64,000 nucleotides of DNA from Flavobacteriaceae bacterium (GTDB taxonomy: Bacteria; Bacteroidota; Bacteroidia; Flavobacteriales; Flavobacteriaceae), in assembly GCA_947448525.1 (NCBI GenBank), contig CANFNV010000003.1, positions 1-64,000 on the forward strand. Direction: 5' to 3'. A program made the translations under genes and the position numbers. Positions 24,994 through 31,608 of the stretch are shown piece after piece (the first letter of the stretch is position 1; each line of letters begins with the position of its first letter). The notes under the pieces were generated by a model, which was given only the letters and a program-made list of their open reading frames with translations, was not told the origin of the DNA and made no database searches.

Positions 24994-25467
24994 TTAAAAT
25001 GGCAATTCAGTATTTCTTTTAATATCTCCAAACACTTCTGTTTTTGGTTCGTATTGTTGGTAAAACTCCCTTTCAAAAGCTAATTCAAACTCGTATTCTT
25101 TCTGTTCTTTAGTCCCAACACTAATTTCAAGATAGGGAACAATTTTTTTAACCCTTGACTTGAACTCCAATTCATTCAGTTTAGATTTAGTTTCCATTAC
25201 GAATGATAAAACGATAATATCTTTATTTGGAGTAAAATCATAAAATCCGGAGGGACTTAATTTACTCCACCATTCCCTGTTTGAAGGATGTCCAACAAGT
25301 CCTGTTTTGGAGTTAGATAACCGCTTATAGAAGTCACTCACACTATTAACTCTTCGGTAAAAATATTCAGTAGAAAAGGTAATTGTTGCAACATACCAAT
25401 ACCTATTTTCTTGTTGTTCTTTTATTTCTCGGAGTAATGACTTTATCTTTTGTTGTAACTTATTCAT
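24994..25467 (-). CDS. Hypothetical element protein with SSB-like C-terminal tip
   Basis: A 157-residue protein when started at MNKLQQKIKS (25467). An open frame reaches 25566 but would include the GGTATAATCCCCC motif at 25492-25504, so the shorter start is preferred. The sequence has an RYWYVATITFSTEYFYRRV strand, then helical charged parts (SKLNELEFKSRVKKI), ending in EVFGDIKRNTELPF. The acidic-to-LPF ending resembles the tip of single-stranded-DNA-binding protein. It lies downstream of the HIH-motif gene on the same strand and may be a replication or mobilisation partner. No family recognised. Confidence 0.6.
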   Translation of the reverse strand: MNKLQQKIKSLLREIKEQQENRYWYVATITFSTEYFYRRVNSVSDFYKRLSNSKTGLVGHPSNREWWSKLSPSGFYDFTPNKDIIVLSFVMETKSKLNELEFKSRVKKIVPYLEISVGTKEQKEYEFELAFEREFYQQYEPKTEVFGDIKRNTELPF

Positions 25468-25491
25468 AAATATTGATTGATTGTTGTAATG

Positions 25492-25504
25492 GGTATAATC
25501 CCCC
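25492..25504. repeat. GGTATAATCCCCC motif, copy 1
   Basis: Twelve of 13 bases match a second copy at 26311-26323. Each copy lies upstream of one of the two minus-strand genes of this pair, 25 bp and 97 bp from the respective starts. Runs of five C are unusual in such AT-rich DNA. Confidence 0.45.
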
Positions 25505-25596
25505 AGACCTATATTAGACCCATTTTTCATGTATTGATTGATTTTAATAGCTAAAAAACCCAGCAAAAAAGGTCAGTATTCACCCCATTTAAGTAC

Positions 25597-26214
25597 TTAA
25601 AAAGGGAGTTCTACACTCTTTAACATACGCATTTGTTGAGGAAAATCAAGGATTTCATCTTCATTTTCTATATCAAATACTACCAATTCCATTGGAAAAA
25701 ATGACATCACTCGAAGCTCTATTGGATTAACAAGCACTTCAAGGTCGGACAATCTTTTTTTGGTAAATTGTTTTGTGTTTTCACAGAAGATTGCACATGT
25801 TCCAACCATGTCATATAAATTTGTCATTTCAATTCCTTCATCTTCAGAAACTTGATAAAAATGGATGTGTAGATTTGGGTATTTTGCCTTTTTGTTATAT
25901 TGAACCTCAGGTTTGACAAAGGTTGTTTTACCAATTAGTTTTGATTTATTCTCATCAACAATTTTTTTAATACCTTCAATTCTAAAATAATTCATAATGG
26001 TAAATTTATCTGTAGGATTGATTGTTACTACCCAATGTTTCAATCTCAATGGAAATTCAACATTACTGTCAATAATCATTAATTCTTCAAATCTATTATA
26101 TAACATTAAACAGTTATCTTTTTCTTGAGGATAATCGCAGTCTACTTCTACAGAAATTAATCCTCTTTCATTTGTTTCACATTCAAATCCGAATAATGGG
26201 TCTAATTTTTTCAT
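25597..26214 (-). CDS. Putative HUH-type replication/mobilisation protein with SSB-like tip
   Basis: A 205-residue acidic protein. A strand HWVVTINPTDKF (60-71) is followed by PNLHIHFYQVS with H116 and H118 in histidine-hydrophobic-histidine form, the arrangement of HUH endonucleases. No convincing catalytic tyrosine motif is seen after it, so it may be inactive or only HUH-like. It ends MLKSVELPF, and the next gene downstream also ends in ELPF. The segment upstream (26215-26462) holds a G-quadruplex motif and shared motifs, an origin-like neighbourhood. An alternative reading is an uncharacterised element-specific protein. Confidence 0.5.
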   Translation of the reverse strand: MKKLDPLFGFECETNERGLISVEVDCDYPQEKDNCLMLYNRFEELMIIDSNVEFPLRLKHWVVTINPTDKFTIMNYFRIEGIKKIVDENKSKLIGKTTFVKPEVQYNKKAKYPNLHIHFYQVSEDEGIEMTNLYDMVGTCAIFCENTKQFTKKRLSDLEVLVNPIELRVMSFFPMELVVFDIENEDEILDFPQQMRMLKSVELPF

Positions 26215-26310
26215 AATACTCTTTTACTATAAGTATTCGTAAAAGTTAAAGAAGTCATTTTTTGACTAAAATTTCTCTAAAAATTTTTAAACGTGTTTTG
26301 GGTTATTTAA

Positions 26311-26323
26311 GGTATTATCCCCC
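26311..26323. repeat. GGTATTATCCCCC motif, copy 2
   Basis: Partner of the motif at 25492-25504, differing at one base. It lies in the 248-bp divergent gap that also holds a G-quadruplex motif. Confidence 0.45.
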
Positions 26324-26341
26324 TATATGAGAACTTTGTCA

Positions 26342-26358
26342 GGGAGGGAGGGAGGGGG
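26342..26358 (+). other. G-quadruplex motif in the divergent intergenic region
   Basis: GGGAGGGAGGGAGGGGG: four G runs with single-base loops, the most stable class of G-quadruplex. It sits in an otherwise AT-rich gap between divergent genes. Further G-rich and GGTATACC-like sequence follows to about 26400. Confidence 0.7.
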
Positions 26359-26462
26359 TGGATACCGCAAAGGTATACCGAAGGGGTATGGGGGCTATAC
26401 TAGTATTTGGGATATGTTTATTTTTATGCTTACATTGCATAAAATTTATTAATGTATTAAAT

Positions 26463-26915
26463 ATGAAAAAAGGGAATATAAAAGAACTTTATTTTAAAGA
26501 TTTATTTAACAATCCAACGCAATTTGAAATCAAAAGTATGTTATTACCATTGTCTATTAAATCATTTAATGACTTTTGCAATAACAATAAACAAATTATA
26601 GATACCTATAACTTTTGGAAAGAGAAGATTGAAGAACTCAAGTATAGGATTGATTTTACGTATAAATTATCTGTTGTAAAGAATAGGGATGCTGATAAAA
26701 GTATATTGGCAAGAGTTAAATGGCAATATAAATACAAAGGGGAATATAGAAAACCTGCTTACATAGGAGTTTATATAGGTTCATTAAAAGATTTTCCAAA
26801 AGGATTGAATGAAAACAATATAAATGAAGTGGCAAAATTGAAAATTGAAGAGTATTTTATGAATAAAATTCCCATAATTCTTCAAGATATTAATGGTAAT
26901 GAATATCAATTATAA
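26463..26915 (+). CDS. Hypothetical element protein
   Basis: A 150-residue protein starting MKKGNIKELYFKDLF. The frame is open back to 26358, but that part covers the G-rich region and is unlikely to be translated. The body is basic and helical in its first half; its second half has beta-like segments (ARVKWQYKYKGEYRKPAYIGV). No membrane segment, signal peptide or catalytic motif is recognised. A TACATTGCAT motif lies 22 bp upstream, and the same motif occurs upstream of the 27084 gene. A strong terminator follows. It may be an element-regulated accessory or DNA-binding protein. Confidence 0.6.
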   Translation: MKKGNIKELYFKDLFNNPTQFEIKSMLLPLSIKSFNDFCNNNKQIIDTYNFWKEKIEELKYRIDFTYKLSVVKNRDADKSILARVKWQYKYKGEYRKPAYIGVYIGSLKDFPKGLNENNINEVAKLKIEEYFMNKIPIILQDINGNEYQL

Positions 26916-26942
26916 AATAATTTAATATTTTTATCATACTTA

Positions 26943-26968
26943 AACCGCTGTAATTCAGCGGTTTTTTA
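26943..26968 (+). terminator. Hairpin terminator
   Basis: AACCGCTG (26943-26950) pairs with CAGCGGTT (26956-26963), followed by a run of T. It separates the preceding gene from the ParB-methyltransferase operon. Confidence 0.85.
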
Positions 26969-26990
26969 ATTTTATAAAAAAATAATTTAA

Positions 26991-27046
26991 AATACATTGC
27001 ATTTTTATTTGGAATGTATTGTTTTTATTTACTAGATTTGCAATGT
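26991..27046 (+). promoter_or_regulatory. Promoter and inverted repeats upstream of the ParB-methyltransferase operon
   Basis: TTTG (27008-27011) and TAGATTTG (27033-27040), 21 bp apart, form a good -33/-7 pair. AATACATT (26991-26998) and AATGTATT (27013-27020) form an inverted repeat across the -33 element. TACATTGCAT at 26993 recurs at 26431, and TGCAATGT at 27039 is a reverse partial copy. Confidence 0.6.
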
Positions 27047-27083
27047 GATAATGAAACACTAACTGAATCAAAAAATTGTAACT

Positions 27084-27197
27084 ATGAAAATTATTCAAAT
27101 AACACTACAAGAAAAATGGATGGCTTGTCGTCCATTGATTCAGAAAAGTAAAAAGGTTTATAATAGAAAACCTAAACACAAAAAGGTATGTAAATAA
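27084..27197 (+). CDS. 37-residue basic small protein
   Basis: An ORF of 38 codons including the stop: MKIIQITLQEKWMACRPLIQ followed by a lysine-rich tail ending KHKKVCK. It sits 44 bp downstream of a good promoter and ahead of the ParB-methyltransferase gene, where a leader peptide or small regulator could be encoded. The balanced start and basic composition suggest a real peptide, but so short a frame could arise by chance. The 141 bp between it and the next gene hold no other frame. Confidence 0.4.
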   Translation: MKIIQITLQEKWMACRPLIQKSKKVYNRKPKHKKVCK

Positions 27198-27338
27198 TTC
27201 ATCTAAAGAATTATTATTTGTCAGTTAAGACGATAAACCGTCTTTAAAACCCTACTGAGAGGACAAACTCATAACATTACAACAACCCGTTTAAACCAGT
27301 CGTAAAGGTTCACTTTTTAACTTATAAAATTTGAACTA

Positions 27339-28793
27339 ATGAAAACAATTAATTTATCACCAAACGTTTCTGTGGTTGCTCCACAAATGTTGAAAAAGAA
27401 TTCAACAACCTACTCAATGTATGTAGTTCCTGTGAACTATGAAGAAATCCGTAACAATATCCGTGAGTTCGGATTATTGACTCCACTTTTAGTGAATTTT
27501 GAATATGAGATTATCTCAGGTAATCTTCGTCATCAAATTGCTTTGGATTTGGGACTTGAAGAAGTTCCTGTTGTCTTTGTTGATGCTCCAGAGGAAATGA
27601 AAGCGGTTTTGTCTGTATCAAGTAATCAATTTAGAGTAAAATCTATGGTTGAGATTGCTTCTGAAATCCGTTTCTACGATGAATATTATTCAGTTGGAAG
27701 AGGAAGAAGAACTGACCTTAGTCCACAAATGAAAGTGGTTAAGGATGAGAAAGACACTGCCTACAAATCAATAGGCCAATACAAAATCAATAAGATTAAA
27801 TCTATTGAAAAGAAAGTTATTGAACTTCACGGGAATAATATTGAAATATTAAACAGAGAATTATCCAAAATTGATAAAGAGGAAACTACTCTTAATGAAT
27901 TGGATAAGAAATTGGACAGAGAACTTCTTAAGAAAAATAATGAGGTTGTTATTCCTGCACAATATGAATATATTACTGAAAAAGTAAAAATATACAATTC
28001 ATCTTGTGGTGATTTATTTCACTTAGGGGATGAATCTATTCAAACTGTAATAACTTCTCCACCATATTTTCAAATGAGAAACTACGGAACAGGAAAAAAT
28101 CAACTTGGACTTGAAAAAGACGTATTGAATTTCATCAATAATCTATGTGATTTGTTTGAAGATACTAAAAGAGTCTTAAAAAAGGAGGGCTCATTGTTTG
28201 TTAACATAAATGATTGTGTTATTGATGGACAATACCAAAGTGTGCCAGAGTTGTTTTTAATTGAGATGAGAAGAAGAGGTTGGAGATATGTTGACCAGTA
28301 TCTTTGGCTAAAAACTAATGCGCAGTTTACACAAGGTAAAAGAAGTGTTAGAAACTATGAGCCAATATTTCATTTTGTAAAAAGTGCAGATTATTTTTTC
28401 AATGATACTTGGTTATCAGAATTTGTTGATGAAAAAAACAATATATCAATGGGTACAAAAATGAAATATCCAAAATTAGTTTCAGGATTAGATTTTAGAG
28501 ATAACATATTAAAAAGTGCTGGTTCAAACACTTTAGATTTGAGAAACAAATGCCTTGAATCCGGATTCCTGATGGAACATTCGGCGACATTCCCGCTAAG
28601 CTTGCCTCTAATTTTTGTTTTATCAACTTCTAAACCAGGTGATATAATATTAGATATGTTTAACGGTACTGCTTCTACTGGAGAAATCTCAGTTTTGACC
28701 AATAGAAAATATGTGGGATATGAATTAAATCCCCAATTTGTAATGGCATCAGAGGTTAGATTGTCTGAATATGAATTAGGAGAAGTAGCATAA
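27339..28793 (+). CDS. ParB-like domain fused to beta-class DNA methyltransferase
   Basis: A 484-residue two-domain protein. Residues about 28-100 form a ParB/Srx-type domain with the box ISGNLRHQIALDLGLEEVPV. A charged helical linker follows (100-210). The methyltransferase then has catalytic SPPY at 240-243 before the SAM-binding ILDMFNGTASTGE (437-449), the order of the beta class that makes N4-methylcytosine or N6-methyladenine. ParB-methylase fusions are known on phages and mobile elements. The ParB part may bind DNA or nucleotides and direct methylation. It is followed by two smaller genes, the second also ParB-like. Confidence 0.88.
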   Translation: MKTINLSPNVSVVAPQMLKKNSTTYSMYVVPVNYEEIRNNIREFGLLTPLLVNFEYEIISGNLRHQIALDLGLEEVPVVFVDAPEEMKAVLSVSSNQFRVKSMVEIASEIRFYDEYYSVGRGRRTDLSPQMKVVKDEKDTAYKSIGQYKINKIKSIEKKVIELHGNNIEILNRELSKIDKEETTLNELDKKLDRELLKKNNEVVIPAQYEYITEKVKIYNSSCGDLFHLGDESIQTVITSPPYFQMRNYGTGKNQLGLEKDVLNFINNLCDLFEDTKRVLKKEGSLFVNINDCVIDGQYQSVPELFLIEMRRRGWRYVDQYLWLKTNAQFTQGKRSVRNYEPIFHFVKSADYFFNDTWLSEFVDEKNNISMGTKMKYPKLVSGLDFRDNILKSAGSNTLDLRNKCLESGFLMEHSATFPLSLPLIFVLSTSKPGDIILDMFNGTASTGEISVLTNRKYVGYELNPQFVMASEVRLSEYELGEVA

Positions 28794-28800
28794 AAATAGC

Positions 28801-29004
28801 ATGAAAAAACAAAATGATATCCAAGCAATTGAATTTAGAAAAAACCAAAATCCAAGTGATTTTAATACTTTAATTTCAATAATGAAACAATTTACTATTA
28901 AAGATGGTGATTGTTTAAATCAATCAGATGATGTTAAAATTCTTAAAGAATTTCCAGAAGGATTAATAATAAACGAAGTAGAAAAAATAAAGAAAGTAGT
29001 ATGA
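28801..29004 (+). CDS. Small hypothetical protein in the ParB operon
   Basis: A 67-residue protein 7 bp after the ParB-methyltransferase and overlapping the next gene by four bases (ATGA). It is charged with a helical N-terminus (MKKQNDIQAIEFRKNQNPSD) and a lysine-rich C-terminus; no domain is recognised. The tight spacing on both sides says it belongs to the same operon and probably acts with the two ParB-like proteins. Confidence 0.6.
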   Translation: MKKQNDIQAIEFRKNQNPSDFNTLISIMKQFTIKDGDCLNQSDDVKILKEFPEGLIINEVEKIKKVV

Positions 29005-29597
29005 TGAAAAATGATATTATTTGGTTTGACTCTAAGGATTTAAAATATAATCCAATATATAATGAAGTCCCGGAATTTTCTAATTGGGGGTATTCCTGTA
29101 TGTTAACAGAAGTAGCGGTATATGGTATAATTAAACCAATTGTAATATCAAAAGACAATGTGGTTATTGATGGAAATTTACGTTTACAAGCATCAAGAGA
29201 ATTGAAAATAGGCAAGGTTCCTGTTCAAATATATTCAGAACAAGAGGAGTTCTCAGATTTAGTTACAAAAGAAATTAAACCTTCTGAGCTCCTCCGTTTA
29301 ATTGATTTGTTTGAAACAAAATATAATCTTAAATATGGAAGTAAATTTAAAACCACTTCAATTGCCAAGGCTGTTAGAAATAACTTTTTGGGTGATAAGA
29401 AAAGAATATCTCAACTAATATCTTTAAAAAAATTATCTAATTCAATTACTTCAACATATCCTATTGAATCTAAAAAAATATGGATTGAACTTGATAGTTT
29501 TCAAATTACTCTGGAACAAGGCATTAATAAAATGAAGGCTTTATACAATAGAAAAACCACTATCAATTTCAGCTTTGAATACGATTTGGCAGGTTAA
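29001..29597 (+). CDS. Stand-alone ParB-like domain protein
   Basis: A 198-residue protein whose N-terminal half is a ParB-type domain: FSNWGYSCMLTEVAVYGIIK followed by PIVISKDNVVIDGNLRLQASRELKIGKVPV, with the ParB box at 57-67. The C-terminal half is helical (GDKKRISQLISLKKLSNSI) and resembles the HTH-containing part of ParB relatives. It overlaps the small gene by four bases and is convergent with the integrase, their stop codons overlapping. No ParA partner is seen. It may act in element maintenance, or as an accessory to the methyltransferase. Confidence 0.8.
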   Translation: MMKNDIIWFDSKDLKYNPIYNEVPEFSNWGYSCMLTEVAVYGIIKPIVISKDNVVIDGNLRLQASRELKIGKVPVQIYSEQEEFSDLVTKEIKPSELLRLIDLFETKYNLKYGSKFKTTSIAKAVRNNFLGDKKRISQLISLKKLSNSITSTYPIESKKIWIELDSFQITLEQGINKMKALYNRKTTINFSFEYDLAG

Positions 29598-30988
29598 ACT
29601 TTATAAAGAGTATTCATATCTTTATAGAATTTATCGGTATCTTCATATAATTCTAATGATTCAAAGGCTTTAAGGTAATTTTCGGTAATAGTTGTGCTGG
29701 AATGTCCGAGAGCCTTTGAAACTTTGTATAAATCGTTGGTGGTTTTTCTAAAATTATGAGCAAATGTATGACGAGCAGAATAATAAGAAAAAGGTTCTAT
29801 CTCATATTGATAGGCAATATTTTTCAAGGATTTATTTGTTTTAGCATTCAAGGAAGATATTTTTTCATATGTTTTTTGAGCATCATTAATTCCATTAAAA
29901 TTATCCCCTAATATATCTTCATTTCTGTTGCGAGAATACTTGTTAATTATGATTCGTAATAATTTATCCCTTTCTAAAATTACTTTTTCAAAATCTTCTC
30001 TTTGTATTTTAGATAATTCACTGTGAATTATTAAATTTCTGTATTCTCGATATTTTACTTCCAATTTAAAAATTTCTTGTCCTTCTTTATTTTTACAAGC
30101 CATGTATTGTTCGGGATTTTTCGGGTAAATTGTTTCCGGTAAATTGTATTTTATAATATTCAATATTTTATCATTTAAAAAACAATTCATTACCTGTCCA
30201 GTTTTAGTCATTGTATAAACTACTTCATTAAATCTCAAATTACTCCACTTTAATTTTATTAAGTCATTGAATCTAATACCCATTAAATAGAATGCGAGTA
30301 AAAAATGAGATGTCGCAATAAACTCATTTGAAAACAGTGGAATTTCAAAATGTATAGCTTCATCTAATGTATGAATGTTTTGAAGTTTTAAAGTAACTCT
30401 TGTCCCTCCATTTTCTCTTATTGGGTCAAATTTATGATAAGGATTGGTTCTTGGGAGCACAAATCTCGGATTGTCTTCGGCATAGTTTAAGGCGGTTTTT
30501 ACAACCTTATTATAGTTTCTTAATGCAGAATTAGATAATTTTCTCTTATTTATTAAATACATATTAAACAAACGAATATGTTCTTTGTTTATAGTATTTA
30601 AAGGTAAAGTGTTTAGTTTTAATTCTTTGAGGTGTCTAAGAATTGTTGTGTATCTTTTAACTGCTGAAATTCTATTTTTAGAATTAAAATCTCTAATTCT
30701 TTCTCCAAATAAATCGCCTAATGTTCCACTTTCTTGTTCTCCAATGATTTCTTCTTTTTCTGTCTGTGCCCCATTATAAGAATCTAAAAGATTTTTAATG
30801 ATACTATTAAAGTAATCCGCTTTAGGATGATTCTTTAGAACTCTATTGTTAGTTGTACTCCATTGGATTTTTTGAACAGAAAGCCCTGTAATTATATACT
30901 TATTTTTTCTGTTCTCGTAAAGTTTAATTTTTATTGGATATAATCCATCTTTGTTGGATTTGTGCCACAATATTGCAGATATAATCAT
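29594..30988 (-). CDS. Tyrosine site-specific integrase
   Basis: A tyrosine recombinase of 464 residues, started at MIISAILWHKSN (M6 of the longest frame). In longest-frame numbering: N-terminal arm-binding strands (YPIKIKLYENRKNKYIITG), SAM-like core-binding domain at about 95-180, then catalytic R244 (MGIRFNDL), K267, R411 (YSARHTFA), H434 (LGHSS) and Y443 (ENYLKAF). An extra segment of about 85 residues lies between the K strand and box II. It is transcribed away from attR, which lies about 200 bp upstream, and should catalyse integration and excision between the 16-bp sites. Confidence 0.92.
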   Translation of the reverse strand: MIISAILWHKSNKDGLYPIKIKLYENRKNKYIITGLSVQKIQWSTTNNRVLKNHPKADYFNSIIKNLLDSYNGAQTEKEEIIGEQESGTLGDLFGERIRDFNSKNRISAVKRYTTILRHLKELKLNTLPLNTINKEHIRLFNMYLINKRKLSNSALRNYNKVVKTALNYAEDNPRFVLPRTNPYHKFDPIRENGGTRVTLKLQNIHTLDEAIHFEIPLFSNEFIATSHFLLAFYLMGIRFNDLIKLKWSNLRFNEVVYTMTKTGQVMNCFLNDKILNIIKYNLPETIYPKNPEQYMACKNKEGQEIFKLEVKYREYRNLIIHSELSKIQREDFEKVILERDKLLRIIINKYSRNRNEDILGDNFNGINDAQKTYEKISSLNAKTNKSLKNIAYQYEIEPFSYYSARHTFAHNFRKTTNDLYKVSKALGHSSTTITENYLKAFESLELYEDTDKFYKDMNTLYKV

Positions 30989-31083
30989 AGTAATAAAAAG
31001 CAATTAGTTATTATTTGTTATATTAGCTTAGTTCTTCTTGCGAGATTTCCTCTAATATTTTAAAGCAAATATAGTAAAAAAAT

Positions 31084-31119
31084 GTTGAGCAAGCAGTTGA
31101 GCAAAACCCTCTGCTCAAC
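31084..31119 (+). repeat. Right-end 36-bp repeat, candidate integrase arm site
   Basis: Same orientation as 13166-13201 and identical at 31 of 36 positions. It contains two GTTGAGCA and one inverted TGCTCAAC. It lies between the integrase start and attR. Confidence 0.65.
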
Positions 31120-31194
31120 TTTTATAATACCCTTTTTTATCAATTAACTAATTGATTATCAATACTAAATATTTTTAAAAATACTCAAACACTA

Positions 31195-31210
31195 CCAGGT
31201 GGGACCACAA
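31195..31210 (+). repeat. Right attachment site of the 18-kb element (attR)
   Basis: CCAGGTGGGACCACAA, identical to 13103-13118, but preceded by element sequence (ACACTA) rather than tRNA sequence. A hairpin that looks like the original tRNA terminator follows at 31217. Confidence 0.85.
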
Positions 31211-31216
31211 TAATTG

Positions 31217-31248
31217 AAAGACTTCCCAGCAATGTGAGGTCTTTTTTT
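31217..31248 (+). terminator. Displaced native tRNA terminator
   Basis: AAAGAC (31217-31222) and GTCTTT (31239-31244) can pair and are followed by a T run, immediately downstream of attR. Before integration it would have terminated the tRNA transcript that now ends at 13115. Confidence 0.55.
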
Positions 31249-31370
31249 GTTTAATTAGTTTTCAAAAAAATGTATGATATAGATTGCTATATTTTATGGT
31301 CTAATACTATTCCAATATCCCGAACTTATTCAAAAAACTATAAATGAAAAAAAATAAGCACCTGACTCTC

Positions 31371-31384
31371 CCGATAGCTATCGG
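31371..31384. repeat. Dispersed-type palindrome CCGATAGCTATCGG
   Basis: A 14-bp perfect palindrome of a kind frequent between genes in flavobacterial genomes. A partial copy (CGATAGCTA) lies at 31419-31427. The tRNA-like scrap lies between the two. Confidence 0.55.
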
Positions 31385-31390
31385 AACAGA

Positions 31391-31407
31391 TGGTCCCTGG
31401 TTTGAGC
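31391..31407 (+). pseudogene. Fragment of tRNA variable/T-arm sequence
   Basis: Sixteen of 17 bases match the tRNA segment 13086-13102 (variable loop, T-stem and T-loop). It lies beyond attR with no anticodon or acceptor around it, so it is a remnant of another tRNA copy or of an earlier integration event. Confidence 0.55.
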
Positions 31408-31608
31408 ACAATTCGTTTCGATAGCTACAGGAAGGAACACTATAAAAAGACCTCAATATAAAAAAGTCTTTTTTTAGCTTAAGATTAAAATTTGTTTTTT
31501 TCATTTACTAAATATTAAATTAAGTTGTTTGTCGATTATAAACGAACTTCACCAAATTATAATATAAAAAATTTTGATACAGAGTTTTTTTTTTTACTTT
31601 TACGCTCT

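Larger units (their letters stand above)
13103..31210. mobile_element. Integrative element inserted at a tRNA 3' end
   Basis: An 18.1-kb segment bounded by a 16-bp direct repeat of the tRNA 3' end. A tyrosine integrase (29594-30988) lies about 200 bp inside the right end, and related 36-bp repeats lie just inside both ends. The cargo holds AbiEi/AbiEii, a serine recombinase, a metallopeptidase, a LytTR two-component system with secreted and lipoprotein genes, putative HUH replication or mobilisation proteins, and ParB-type genes. I saw no type IV secretion or relaxase operon, so it is more like a mobilisable island than a self-transmissible conjugative element. Excision would produce a circle of about 18,092 bp. 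Confidence 0.82.

Noticed and set aside
26358..26462. N-terminal extension of the 26463 gene
   Set aside because: It would translate the G-rich intergenic region; the ATG at 26463 starts normal protein sequence.
28391..28828. Reverse frame opposite the ParB-methyltransferase
   Set aside because: Overlaps the methyltransferase motif I on the other strand; shadow frame.
13103..31210. Interpreting the 18-kb element as a prophage
   Set aside because: No capsid, terminase, portal or tail genes were seen; the cargo is regulatory, surface and TA genes.
31307..31504. Reverse frame beyond attR
   Set aside because: Contains the palindrome and tRNA scrap; no start signals or coding character.
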